DNA of 6,300 nt. It comes from an uncultured Eubacteriales bacterium. Lineage in GTDB: Bacteria; Bacillota; Clostridia; Oscillospirales; Oscillospiraceae. Under the pieces are notes generated by a model. That model ran no database searches and was not told where the DNA came from. It saw nothing but the letters and a program-made list of their open reading frames with translations. This document shows, one piece after another, positions 1-5,413 of this stretch. A program made the position numbers and the translations under genes. The stretch covers positions 1 to 6,300 of the forward strand of contig URWG01000105.1 of assembly GCA_900551495.1 (NCBI GenBank). The letters are read 5' to 3'. Position 1 is the stretch's first letter. The number at the start of each line of letters is the position of its first letter.

Positions 1-27
1 TCTTCCGAACTTTTTCGCAGTCTGTCA

Positions 28-55
28 GCGTGCCGAAAAGGGTTTTTCGACACGC
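28..55 (-). other. GC-rich hairpin downstream of asd
   Basis: The arms 28-39 and 44-55 are complementary over 12 pairs around a 4-nt loop. The single imperfect pair (33 with 50) is C/A on the plus strand but becomes a G-U wobble in minus-strand RNA, so the structure is better formed in the asd transcript. It lies about 40 nt past the asd stop, just beyond the AT-rich repeat hairpin. No run of U follows the stem, so it is not a classical intrinsic terminator. It may mark the 3' end of the hom-lysC-asd transcript or belong to a repeat that continues past the window edge. Confidence 0.45.
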
Positions 56-57
56 CG

Positions 58-95
58 GGGATTCTTGATTAAATATTTTAATCAAGAATCAGTAT
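58..95. repeat. 38-bp palindromic intergenic repeat, copy 1 (after asd)
   Basis: The core is a perfect 14-bp inverted repeat (60-73 and 77-90) with a 3-nt loop TAT, flanked by GGG on the left and AGTAT on the right. It matches the copy at 1260-1297 at 36 of 38 positions; the differences are at 70 and 75. The right edge touches the last base of the asd stop codon (95-97), so in the asd mRNA the hairpin starts 4 nt after the stop. The stem is mostly A-T and has no U-tract after it on either strand. It could be a REP-like element, an mRNA 3'-end stabiliser, or an unusual terminator; function is unknown. Confidence 0.8.
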
Positions 96-1102
96 TATTC
101 CGCGTTGAGCAGCAGCTCCGCGATCTGCACGGCATTGGTCGCTGCGCCCTTGCGCACCTGATCGCCGCAGCACCACAGGCAAAGCCCGTTGTCGTCGGTC
201 AGGTCGGGACGGATGCGCCCGACAAACACGGTGTCCTGGTCGGAGGTATCCAGCGGCATGGGATATTCATGCTTGGCAAGATCATCAACCAACCGGCACC
301 CGGGCGCGGCGGCGATGGCGGCACGCGCCTCCTCGACGGAGATATGCCGATCAAAGTGCAGCGAAACGGAGATGGAATGGCTGCGCACGACCGGAACGCG
401 GACGCAGGTGCACGAAACGCGCAGGTCGGGCAGGTGCATGATCTTGCGCCCCTCGTTTTGCATCTTCATTTCCTCGCTCGTGTAGCCCTCGAACTGTTCG
501 CCGCCGATCTGCGGGATGAGGTTATAGGCGATCTGATGGGTAAACACCTTCGGCTCGACGGGTTTCCCTGCCCGCAGCGCTTCAATCTCCTCGGCAAGCT
601 CGAGCGGACCGCCCGCACCCGCGCCGGACACCGCCTGATAGGTCGAGGCGGTCATGGTACGGATGGGCGACAGCGCGTTGAGCGCATTGACCGCCGTGAC
701 CGTGATAATGGTCGAGCAGTTGGGGTTGGAGATGATCCCGCGGTGCTGCTTGGCGTCCTCGGGGTTGATCTCGGGGACGATCAGCGGCACGGTCGGGTCC
801 ATGCGGAAGGCGGAGGAATTATCGACAAACACCGCGCCCGCCTTGACGATCGCGGGAGCAAAGCGCTTGGCAATGTCGTTTTCCGCCGCGCCGAGCACGA
901 TGTCCATGCCCTCAAACGCCGCGTCACAGGCTTCCTCGATCTCGATGGGCTGTCCCTTCCATTCGAGGAACTTTCCGGCGCTGCGGGCACTGGCAAGCAG
1001 ATGCAGCTCGGAGACGGGGAAATTTCGCTCCGCCAAAATTTTCATCATTTCTCTGCCGACCGCACCGGTCGCGCCGAGAACAGCGACTTTATATTGCTTC
1101 AT
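95..1102 (-). CDS. asd: Aspartate-semialdehyde dehydrogenase
   Basis: This 335-aa cytoplasmic enzyme reduces beta-aspartyl phosphate to aspartate-4-semialdehyde with NADPH, the branch-point precursor of lysine/diaminopimelate, threonine and methionine. The N-terminal nucleotide-binding loop GATGAVGREM is at residues 10-19 and DNSSAFR at about 94-100. The catalytic cysteine is C129 in SNPNCSTI, the substrate loop YQAVSGAGAGG begins at 155, and the active-site histidine is probably H242 in VVRSHS. The C-terminal GDQVRKGAATNAVQIAELL is typical of the family. Length is normal. The ATG at 1102 is preceded by a strong ribosome site (GGAAGG, 1117 down to 1112). The gene lies 194 nt after lysC on the same strand with no convincing promoter of its own, so it is probably the last gene of hom-lysC-asd. 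The segment GAAEND (71-76) replaces the more familiar SAGGS-type loop but the fold signature is otherwise complete. Confidence 0.96.
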   Translation of the reverse strand: MKQYKVAVLGATGAVGREMMKILAERNFPVSELHLLASARSAGKFLEWKGQPIEIEEACDAAFEGMDIVLGAAENDIAKRFAPAIVKAGAVFVDNSSAFRMDPTVPLIVPEINPEDAKQHRGIISNPNCSTIITVTAVNALNALSPIRTMTASTYQAVSGAGAGGPLELAEEIEALRAGKPVEPKVFTHQIAYNLIPQIGGEQFEGYTSEEMKMQNEGRKIMHLPDLRVSCTCVRVPVVRSHSISVSLHFDRHISVEEARAAIAAAPGCRLVDDLAKHEYPMPLDTSDQDTVFVGRIRPDLTDDNGLCLWCCGDQVRKGAATNAVQIAELLLNAE

Positions 1103-1160
1103 AATATGACACCTTCCGATTATGGAAATTCATTTTCAGGGCGTTCATACCGGAATCTGT

Positions 1161-1183
1161 TAAAAAGCTTGAAGCGCTTTTTA
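1161..1183. terminator. Terminator-like A/T-flanked stem between lysC and asd
   Basis: An 8-bp inverted repeat (1161-1168 with 1176-1183, arms TAAAAAGC and GCTTTTTA) encloses a 7-nt loop. It reads as a short stem ending in a run of T on both strands. The stem has only two G-C pairs and the T-run is part of the stem, so termination would be weak at best. On the minus strand it lies between lysC and asd and could reduce asd transcription relative to lysC; this is inference. Confidence 0.3.
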
Positions 1184-1185
1184 TA

Positions 1186-1258
1186 GCGCCGAAGGCGCGT
1201 CAGATTCTGCATGAGACGGCGCATCATGCGTTCGCACGGTGCGAGTGTGCGTAGCACA
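1186..1258. repeat. Cluster of tandem short hairpins with 3-nt loops
   Basis: This 73-bp stretch in the lysC-asd gap is a chain of small inverted repeats. GCGCC/GGCGC (1186-1190, 1194-1198) has loop GAA. CGCA/TGCG (1220-1223, 1227-1230) has loop TCA. TCGCA/TGCGA (1232-1236, 1240-1244) has loop CGG. TGTGC/GCACA (1246-1250, 1254-1258) has loop GTA. A competing 6-bp stem pairs 1209-1214 with 1224-1229. The chain runs straight into repeat copy 2, which also has a 3-nt loop. No reading frame, promoter or known riboswitch fits here. Possible roles are processing or stabilisation of the polycistronic mRNA, or a composite repetitive element. Confidence 0.55.
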
Positions 1259-1259
1259 T

Positions 1260-1297
1260 GGGATTCTTGATGAAATGTTTTAATCAAGAATCAGTAT
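1260..1297. repeat. 38-bp palindromic intergenic repeat, copy 2 (after lysC)
   Basis: Second copy of the element at 58-95, with 36 of 38 bases identical. The arms 1262-1275 and 1279-1292 pair at 13 of 14 positions, with one mismatch (1272 with 1282) and a 3-nt loop TGT. The right edge touches the last base of the lysC stop codon (1297-1299), exactly the relation seen for copy 1 and asd. The two stop codons differ (TGA here, TAA for asd) while the following bases are the same. No U-tract follows on the minus strand, so intrinsic termination is not evident. Confidence 0.8.
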
Positions 1298-2610
1298 CAG
1301 ACGACAAACGCGTGATAGAGGACGCGGATAGTCTCGGCGTAGTCCTTTTCGTCCACGCCGACGAGGATGTTCAGCTCATCCGGGCCCTGCGAAATCATGC
1401 GGATATTGATGCCCTTTTCGCCGAGGGCGGCAAAAATCTTGCCCGATGTACCGGCGCGGAACGCCATTTTTCTGCCGACGGCGGCGACGATAGCGATGTT
1501 GTCCGTGACCTTGATGCTGTCGGGACGGACGCTCTTGCGCAGGTCGTCGGTCAGCGTATAAAGATGCGGGGTGAGCTTCTCGGTCGGCACGACGAGGGAA
1601 ATGCAGTCGATACCGGTCGGCGTGTAGCAGATGGGGACGGTATTGTTCTCAAAGACCTCGACGATCGCCCGCAGCGTCCCGACCGCGCCCGCCATGCCCT
1701 TTTTTGAGATGGTGACGATGGAAAAGTCCTTTTTGCCGGCGATACCGGTAATGAACTGATCGGAATTGCGCGGCTCCTTGAACTCCTCGGACACCAGCGT
1801 TCCGGGATGATTCGGCTCGTTGGTATTGCGGATGTTGAGGGGAATATTCTTCTCGCGGACGGGGAAAACGGTCATTTCGTGCAGCACCTGCGCGCCGCTG
1901 TAGGAGAGCTGGCGCAGCTCGCTGTAGGTCGCCCGCTCGATGGTCTTGGGATGATCGACGATGCGCGGGTCCGCCATAAGGATACCGGAGACATCCGTCC
2001 AGTTCTCATACACGTCCGCGTCCAGCGCCGCCGCAGCCAATGCGCCCGTGATGTCCGAGCCGCCGCGGGTGAGGGTGCGGATCTTGCCGTCGGGCATCCG
2101 ACCGTAAAAGCCCGGGATGACCGCGCAGGACGAGCCGACGAGCTTTTGCAGCGCGGCGTAGGACTTCTCCTGATCGACCGTGCCGTCATAGTGAAAATAG
2201 AGCCATTCGGTCGAGTCGATGAAGCGGAAGCCCAAAAACTCCGCCATCAGCAGCGCGGAAAAGTATTCGCCGCGTGAGACCAGCTCCTCGCGGGAGATAC
2301 CGTTGTCCATGCGCTTGCGCAGCGCTTCAAATTCGCTTTCGAGGTCGGTTTTCAGCCCCAGCTCGTCGCGAATGTCGCGATAGCGCTCGCACACCATTTC
2401 AAAAATGCTCTCGTAGGAAACGCCGTATTGCAGATGTGCATAGCACAAAAACAGCAGGTCGGTGATCTTGTTATCGTCCGGCGTGCGTTTTCCCGCGGCA
2501 GACACAACGACCACGCGGCGCGACGGGTCGGAACGGACGATGTCCCGAATTTTTTTATACTGTGCGGCGTCCGCCATGGACGTTCCGCCGAATTTCAGAA
2601 CCTTCAGCAT
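1297..2610 (-). CDS. lysC: Aspartokinase (monofunctional, with two ACT domains)
   Basis: This 437-aa enzyme phosphorylates aspartate with ATP to give beta-aspartyl phosphate, the committed step to lysine, threonine and methionine. The kinase domain (about 1-285) opens with KFGGTSM at 6-12 and contains SRGEYFSALLMAEFLG at 112-127, a glycine-rich RTLTRGGSDITGA at 178-190, and NWTDVSGILMADPR at 203-216. Two ACT regulatory domains follow, at about 288-365 and 370-437; the second contains FRAGTSGKIFAALGEKGINI. Length fits single-function aspartokinases, with no fused dehydrogenase. The ATG at 2610 has an excellent AAGGAG site 6 nt upstream (2622 down to 2617). It follows hom by 35 nt on the same strand, so the two are very probably cotranscribed. 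Intact ACT domains imply end-product inhibition, but whether by lysine, threonine or both cannot be read from the sequence. The symbol is given by function; thrD- or dapG-type naming is possible. Confidence 0.94.
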   Translation of the reverse strand: MLKVLKFGGTSMADAAQYKKIRDIVRSDPSRRVVVVSAAGKRTPDDNKITDLLFLCYAHLQYGVSYESIFEMVCERYRDIRDELGLKTDLESEFEALRKRMDNGISREELVSRGEYFSALLMAEFLGFRFIDSTEWLYFHYDGTVDQEKSYAALQKLVGSSCAVIPGFYGRMPDGKIRTLTRGGSDITGALAAAALDADVYENWTDVSGILMADPRIVDHPKTIERATYSELRQLSYSGAQVLHEMTVFPVREKNIPLNIRNTNEPNHPGTLVSEEFKEPRNSDQFITGIAGKKDFSIVTISKKGMAGAVGTLRAIVEVFENNTVPICYTPTGIDCISLVVPTEKLTPHLYTLTDDLRKSVRPDSIKVTDNIAIVAAVGRKMAFRAGTSGKIFAALGEKGINIRMISQGPDELNILVGVDEKDYAETIRVLYHAFVV

Positions 2611-2645
2611 CGAGTTCTCCTTATAATTTTATGCAGACAGGGAGC

Positions 2646-3806
2646 TTACCGCAGCGAGGCGATAAAGCAGCCGGGGTCGGACCGTTTCCGCTCCCGCGCC
2701 CACGCGTGTATTTCTGTCACGGACACTTCCTTCGTTATTATACCGCAATCGAGCATTTTGTCAACGTGGGATTGCAGCCATTTGTCCAGTCCGTTCGTCC
2801 GAACATAGTAGCGGCGGCGGACGGAGGAGTTATCCACCTCGGTCGGAACGAAGCGGTCGGTGTAGAACCCCCGCAGCCCGCGGCAGACGTCCACGCAGTC
2901 CTGCAATACATTATATGCCGTGGGGTACCGTCCCGCGCCCTGCCCGTAGAAGCTCTGCTTGCCGATGCGCTCACCGGTGAGCGAAATGATGTTGTTGTTG
3001 GTCGGGATCGCGGACTCGGGCATGGCAGGCGTCATCAGCGACGGCTCGATATAGGCGACCGTCGCGTCCTCAAGCTTGCGGGAGGCGGCAAAGAGCTTGC
3101 AAACCCGCCCCATTCTGCGAAACGCCGCAATGTCCGCGTCGGTGATTGTCTCGATACCGAACACGTCCACGTCCTCCTCCCGCAGGACACGTCCGTAGGC
3201 AATGTTCGAGGAGATGACGAGCTTGCGGCGGATGTCCGCGCCGCTGATGTCCGCCGAGGGGTCGCGCTCGGCATAGCCCAGCCGCTGCGCCTCGGCAAGT
3301 GCGCTTTCAAAGCTGCCGCCGGTCGTGTGCATCGTGTCGAGGATGAAGTTCGTCGTGCCGTTCATAATGCCGCTGATCCGCGTGACCGGCTCCTGATGGA
3401 TGGTGCGCTCCAGCGTCGTCAGCCACGGGATACCGCCGCCCGCCGCCGCCGTACACCGCAGTGCCACGCCGTGCTGCGCCGTCAGCTCCGCAAGCTCGCG
3501 GTAGTGCGCCGCAATGAGCAGCTTGTTGGCGGTGATGACGTTTTTCCCCGCACGGATCGCGCTGGTGACCCACTCGTAAGCCGGATGCAGCCCGCCGATA
3601 ACCTCAATGACCGTATCGACCGTATCGTCGCGGAGAATTTCGTCGATGCTCTGCGCGATCTTGCAGGTGATGCCGTCAAACAGCGTCAGGCTCAGCACAT
3701 ACGCCAGCTCCATATCCTCGCGGGCAAGAATGTAGTCATACACGCCGCGCCCGACCGTTCCCAAGCCCAGCAGTGCCACACGCATCGGTTGTCGATTCTC
3801 CTTCAT
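2646..3806 (-). CDS. hom: Homoserine dehydrogenase with shortened C-terminal ACT-like region
   Basis: The 386-aa enzyme reduces aspartate semialdehyde to homoserine with NAD(P)H, the first step committed to threonine and methionine. The Rossmann loop GLGTVGRGV is at 14-22, VIEVIGG at 66-72 and VITANK at 90-95. The catalytic domain has AAGGGIPW at 121-128, NGTTNFIL at 149-156, and LGYAERDPSADISGAD at 176-191. E180, D191 and K195 match the catalytic/substrate positions known in the family. Residues after about 330 (starting RRRYYVRT) resemble only the first part of an ACT domain, and the protein is roughly 45 residues shorter than the B. subtilis enzyme (about 433 aa). The segment after the Rossmann loop is also short. 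The ATG at 3806 is chosen because AAGGAAGG (3821 down to 3814) lies 7 nt upstream and the conserved fold begins right after. In-frame starts at 3857 and 3899 lie within or before the predicted promoter/leader. It is the first gene of hom-lysC-asd, divergent from thrC. Confidence 0.95.
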   Translation of the reverse strand: MKENRQPMRVALLGLGTVGRGVYDYILAREDMELAYVLSLTLFDGITCKIAQSIDEILRDDTVDTVIEVIGGLHPAYEWVTSAIRAGKNVITANKLLIAAHYRELAELTAQHGVALRCTAAAGGGIPWLTTLERTIHQEPVTRISGIMNGTTNFILDTMHTTGGSFESALAEAQRLGYAERDPSADISGADIRRKLVISSNIAYGRVLREEDVDVFGIETITDADIAAFRRMGRVCKLFAASRKLEDATVAYIEPSLMTPAMPESAIPTNNNIISLTGERIGKQSFYGQGAGRYPTAYNVLQDCVDVCRGLRGFYTDRFVPTEVDNSSVRRRYYVRTNGLDKWLQSHVDKMLDCGIITKEVSVTEIHAWARERKRSDPGCFIASLR

Positions 3807-3826
3807 AACAATGCCTTCCTTCGCAA

Positions 3827-3855
3827 GCAAGTGTCCGTGAGAGAAAAACACTTGC
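3827..3855 (-). promoter_or_regulatory. Hairpin in hom 5' leader, upstream of the ribosome site
   Basis: An exact 8-bp inverted repeat, GCAAGTGT (3827-3834) and ACACTTGC (3848-3855), encloses a 13-nt loop. If hom starts near 3863, this stem fills most of the roughly 57-nt leader and ends just upstream of the AAGGAAGG ribosome site at 3821-3814. It does not sequester that site. The right arm overlaps the predicted thrC -35 box. It may act as a DNA operator rather than an RNA structure. The leader is far too short for a T-box or lysine riboswitch. Confidence 0.5.
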
Positions 3856-3880
3856 ATTTTTCTGAAAAACAGTATATCAT
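3852..3880 (+). promoter_or_regulatory. Predicted sigma-A-type promoter for thrC-thrB
   Basis: The -35 is TTGCAT (3852-3857) and the -10 is TATCAT (3875-3880, 5 of 6 to consensus), with an ideal 17-bp spacer. Transcription would begin near 3887, leaving a leader of about 78 nt before the thrC ATG at 3965. The -10 shares bases with the hom promoter's -10 on the other strand, so the two polymerases could not bind together. Confidence 0.6.
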
Positions 3881-3899
3881 ATGGATTAGAAAAACGCAA
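3871..3899 (-). promoter_or_regulatory. Predicted sigma-A-type promoter for hom-lysC-asd
   Basis: Read on the minus strand, the -35 is TTGCGT (3899 down to 3894) and the -10 is TATACT (3876 down to 3871, 5 of 6 to consensus), with a 17-bp spacer. A TG dinucleotide sits one base before the -10 (3879-3878), making an extended -10. The start site would be near 3863, giving a leader of about 57 nt. It looks stronger than the overlapping thrC promoter because of the extended -10. Confidence 0.7.
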
Positions 3900-3911
3900 G
3901 CAAAAGATTTC

Positions 3912-3943
3912 CGCCGGACCCGAGTTTTTCGGAAAAAACGGCG
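3912..3943 (+). other. Weak two-part stem in the thrC leader
   Basis: An outer 5-bp stem (CGCCG 3912-3916 with CGGCG 3939-3943) encloses an inner 4-bp stem (CCGA 3920-3923 with TCGG 3929-3932), separated by an unequal internal loop that includes six A. It lies just upstream of the AGGGGG ribosome site (3951-3956). It is not followed by a T-run and does not look like an attenuator. It may be chance. Confidence 0.2.
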
Positions 3944-3964
3944 AAAAAGAAGGGGGAACCTTCC

Positions 3965-5413
3965 ATGATCTACCACAGCACCCGAAACGAGGCGCTGACC
4001 GCTGACTCCGTACAGGCGGTTTTGCAGGGCTTGGCGCCGGACGGCGGGCTGTATGTTTCCGCGCCGCCCGCGACGGATTGGCGGCAAGTGCTGCGGCTCG
4101 ACACGCTCGGCATGGCGGAGACGATCCTCTCCGCGCTGCTGCCGGATTTCGACGACATGCCTGCGCTCGTGCGGCGCGCCTATGACGGAAAATTCGAGAC
4201 GGACGACCTGACCCCGCTGGTGCGGGTCGGCGACCGCTATGTGCTGGAGCTGTTCCGCGGTCCGACCGCCGCCTTTAAGGACGTGGCGCTGTCGATGCTG
4301 CCGCAGCTCATCACCGCCGCACGGGAAAAGGTCGGCATGACCGACGAGATCCTGATTCTGACGGCGACCTCCGGCGACACCGGCAAGGCAGCGTTGGCGG
4401 GCTTCCGAGACGTGGCGGGTACGAAGATCATCGTTTTCTACCCCGACGCGGGCGTGTCCGAGGTGCAGCAGGCGCAGATGGTCACGCAGGAGGGCAAAAA
4501 TGTCCGCGTCTGCGCCGTGCGCGGCAATTTCGACGACACGCAGAACGGCGTGAAGGCGATCTTCTCCGCAGGCGTGCCGAGGGACAGCGGCGTTGTCCTC
4601 TCGTCTGCCAACTCCATCAACATCGGACGGCTTGCCCCGCAGGTCGTGTATTATTTCAAGGCGTATGCCGATCTGTGCCGCTGCGGGCGCATTGCGGCGG
4701 GCGACGCGGCGGATTTCGTCGTGCCGACGGGCAATTTCGGCGACATTTTGGCGGGCTGGCTGGCAAAGCGCATGGGTCTGCCCGTCGGAACGCTGATCTG
4801 CGCCTCAAACCGCAATAACGTGCTGACCGACTTCCTGCAAACCGGCGTGTACGACCGCCGCCGCCCGTTCTATAAGACGCTTTCGCCGTCGATGGACATT
4901 CTCGTTTCGAGCAATCTCGAGCGGCTGCTGTACTTCCTCACGAACGACACGGCGCAGGTCGCCGCGTGGATGCGTGCGCTGCGGGAGGATGGGCATTTTG
5001 CCGTTTCCGACGCGCTGCTGCAGCGGCTGCACGGCGAATTTGCATGTGGCTGCTGCGACGATGCCGAGACGGAGGCAACCATCGGCAGAGTCTGGCGCAA
5101 GCACCGCTACCTTATGGACACCCACACCGCCGTGGCATGGCGCGTCGCAGAGGGCTATGAGAGCGAGCGCCCCGTCGTCGTTCTCTCCACCGCCTCGCCG
5201 TATAAATTCCCGACGGCAGTGCTGAATTCCGTCGGCGGCGGCACGGACGGCAGCGAGTTTGACCGGATGCGCCGCCTGCACGAGCTGACGGGCGTTCCGA
5301 TCCCGCCGTCCTTGGCGGCGCTGGAGCAAAAGCCGCGGCGTCACTTCGACGTGATCGACCGCGACGAGATGCAGAATTTTGTTTTACGGAAGGTGCGCCA
5401 ATGGGAAAAGTAA
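3965..5413 (+). CDS. thrC: Threonine synthase
   Basis: This 482-aa PLP enzyme converts O-phosphohomoserine to threonine and phosphate, the last pathway step. It belongs to the long form of the family also found in E. coli and fungi, recognised by its start MIYHSTRNEA and a separate N-terminal region of about 90 residues. The PLP lysine is K105 in FRGPTAAFKDVA. The cofactor phosphate loop region is ATSGDTGKAAL at 134-144. Other family signatures are SINIGRLAPQVVYYF at 217-231, PTGNFGDILAGW at 254-265, DTHTAVA at 385-391 and STASPYKFPTAV at 408-419. Length is normal and no key residue is missing. The ATG at 3965 follows AGGGGG (3951-3956) by 8 nt. It is the first gene of thrC-thrB, divergent from hom, and overlaps thrB by 13 nt. 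Confidence 0.96.
   Translation: MIYHSTRNEALTADSVQAVLQGLAPDGGLYVSAPPATDWRQVLRLDTLGMAETILSALLPDFDDMPALVRRAYDGKFETDDLTPLVRVGDRYVLELFRGPTAAFKDVALSMLPQLITAAREKVGMTDEILILTATSGDTGKAALAGFRDVAGTKIIVFYPDAGVSEVQQAQMVTQEGKNVRVCAVRGNFDDTQNGVKAIFSAGVPRDSGVVLSSANSINIGRLAPQVVYYFKAYADLCRCGRIAAGDAADFVVPTGNFGDILAGWLAKRMGLPVGTLICASNRNNVLTDFLQTGVYDRRRPFYKTLSPSMDILVSSNLERLLYFLTNDTAQVAAWMRALREDGHFAVSDALLQRLHGEFACGCCDDAETEATIGRVWRKHRYLMDTHTAVAWRVAEGYESERPVVVLSTASPYKFPTAVLNSVGGGTDGSEFDRMRRLHELTGVPIPPSLAALEQKPRRHFDVIDRDEMQNFVLRKVRQWEK
5388..5395 (+). promoter_or_regulatory. thrB ribosome binding site inside the end of thrC
   Basis: GGAAGGTG lies 5 nt before the thrB ATG at 5401, within the last codons of thrC. With the 13-nt gene overlap this suggests that thrB is translated by ribosomes arriving from thrC as well as by direct binding. 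It supports the ATG at 5401 as the true start. Confidence 0.7.

Larger units (their letters stand above)
3851..3900. promoter_or_regulatory. Inverted repeat centred on the overlapping hom/thrC promoters
   Basis: The arms 3851-3863 and 3888-3900 are complementary at 12 of 13 positions (CTTGCATTTTTCT against CTTGCGTTTTTCT on the opposite strand). They are separated by 24 nt, with the axis at 3875/3876. Each arm supplies the -35 hexamer of one divergent promoter, and the axis falls in the shared -10 region. The symmetry explains how both promoters have the same 17-bp spacing. It is also a plausible regulator-binding dyad, which is inference. Confidence 0.6.
3822..3903. repeat. Repeated GCAAG-core motif, possible operator array
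   Basis: The 9-mer CGCAAGCAA occurs twice in direct orientation, at 3822-3830 and 3895-3903, 73 bp apart (close to seven helical turns). Its GCAAG core appears at 3823-3827, 3827-3831 and 3896-3900, and inverted (CTTGC) at 3851-3855. All four sit in the 158-bp hom/thrC gap, around the predicted promoters. This spacing and clustering would suit binding sites of a dimeric or DNA-looping regulator, but no regulator gene is present in the window and the assignment is inference. Confidence 0.45.

Noticed and set aside
58..95. Calling the AT-rich palindromes ordinary intrinsic terminators
   Set aside because: The stems are mostly A-T and are followed on the minus strand by C-rich sequence rather than U residues; the repeat label is safer.
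1103..1160. A separate promoter for asd
   Set aside because: On the minus strand a TTAACA resembles a -35, but no acceptable -10 lies 16-18 bp downstream; a CATAAT closer to the gene is too near the ribosome site. I found no convincing promoter, though a weak one cannot be excluded.
65..1186. A 373-codon open frame on the plus strand opposite asd
   Set aside because: It is antisense to an unmistakable asd gene, has no recognisable motif, is rich in R/G/D as expected for reverse-strand reading of GC-rich codons, and starts inside the palindromic repeat.
58..1297. CRISPR-like or IS-terminal repeats formed by the two 38-bp copies
   Set aside because: There are only two copies, 1202 bp apart and separated by the intact asd gene; no transposase, target-site duplication or spacer array is visible.
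3807..3899. Upstream in-frame starts for hom at 3899 and 3857, adding 31 or 17 residues
   Set aside because: 3899 lies at the predicted -35 box and 3857 only about 6 nt from the predicted transcript start with no ribosome site, whereas 3806 has AAGGAAGG at ideal spacing and the conserved fold begins just after it.
3807..3964. T-box or lysine riboswitch in the divergent gap
   Set aside because: Predicted leaders are only about 57 and 78 nt, too short for either class, and no T-box-like core, terminator/antiterminator pair or lysine-riboswitch architecture is visible.
2562..3968. A 468-codon open frame on the plus strand opposite hom and the start of lysC
   Set aside because: It is antisense to hom, crosses the promoter region, has arginine-rich low-information sequence and no ribosome site or known domain; codon bias in GC-rich DNA explains its length.
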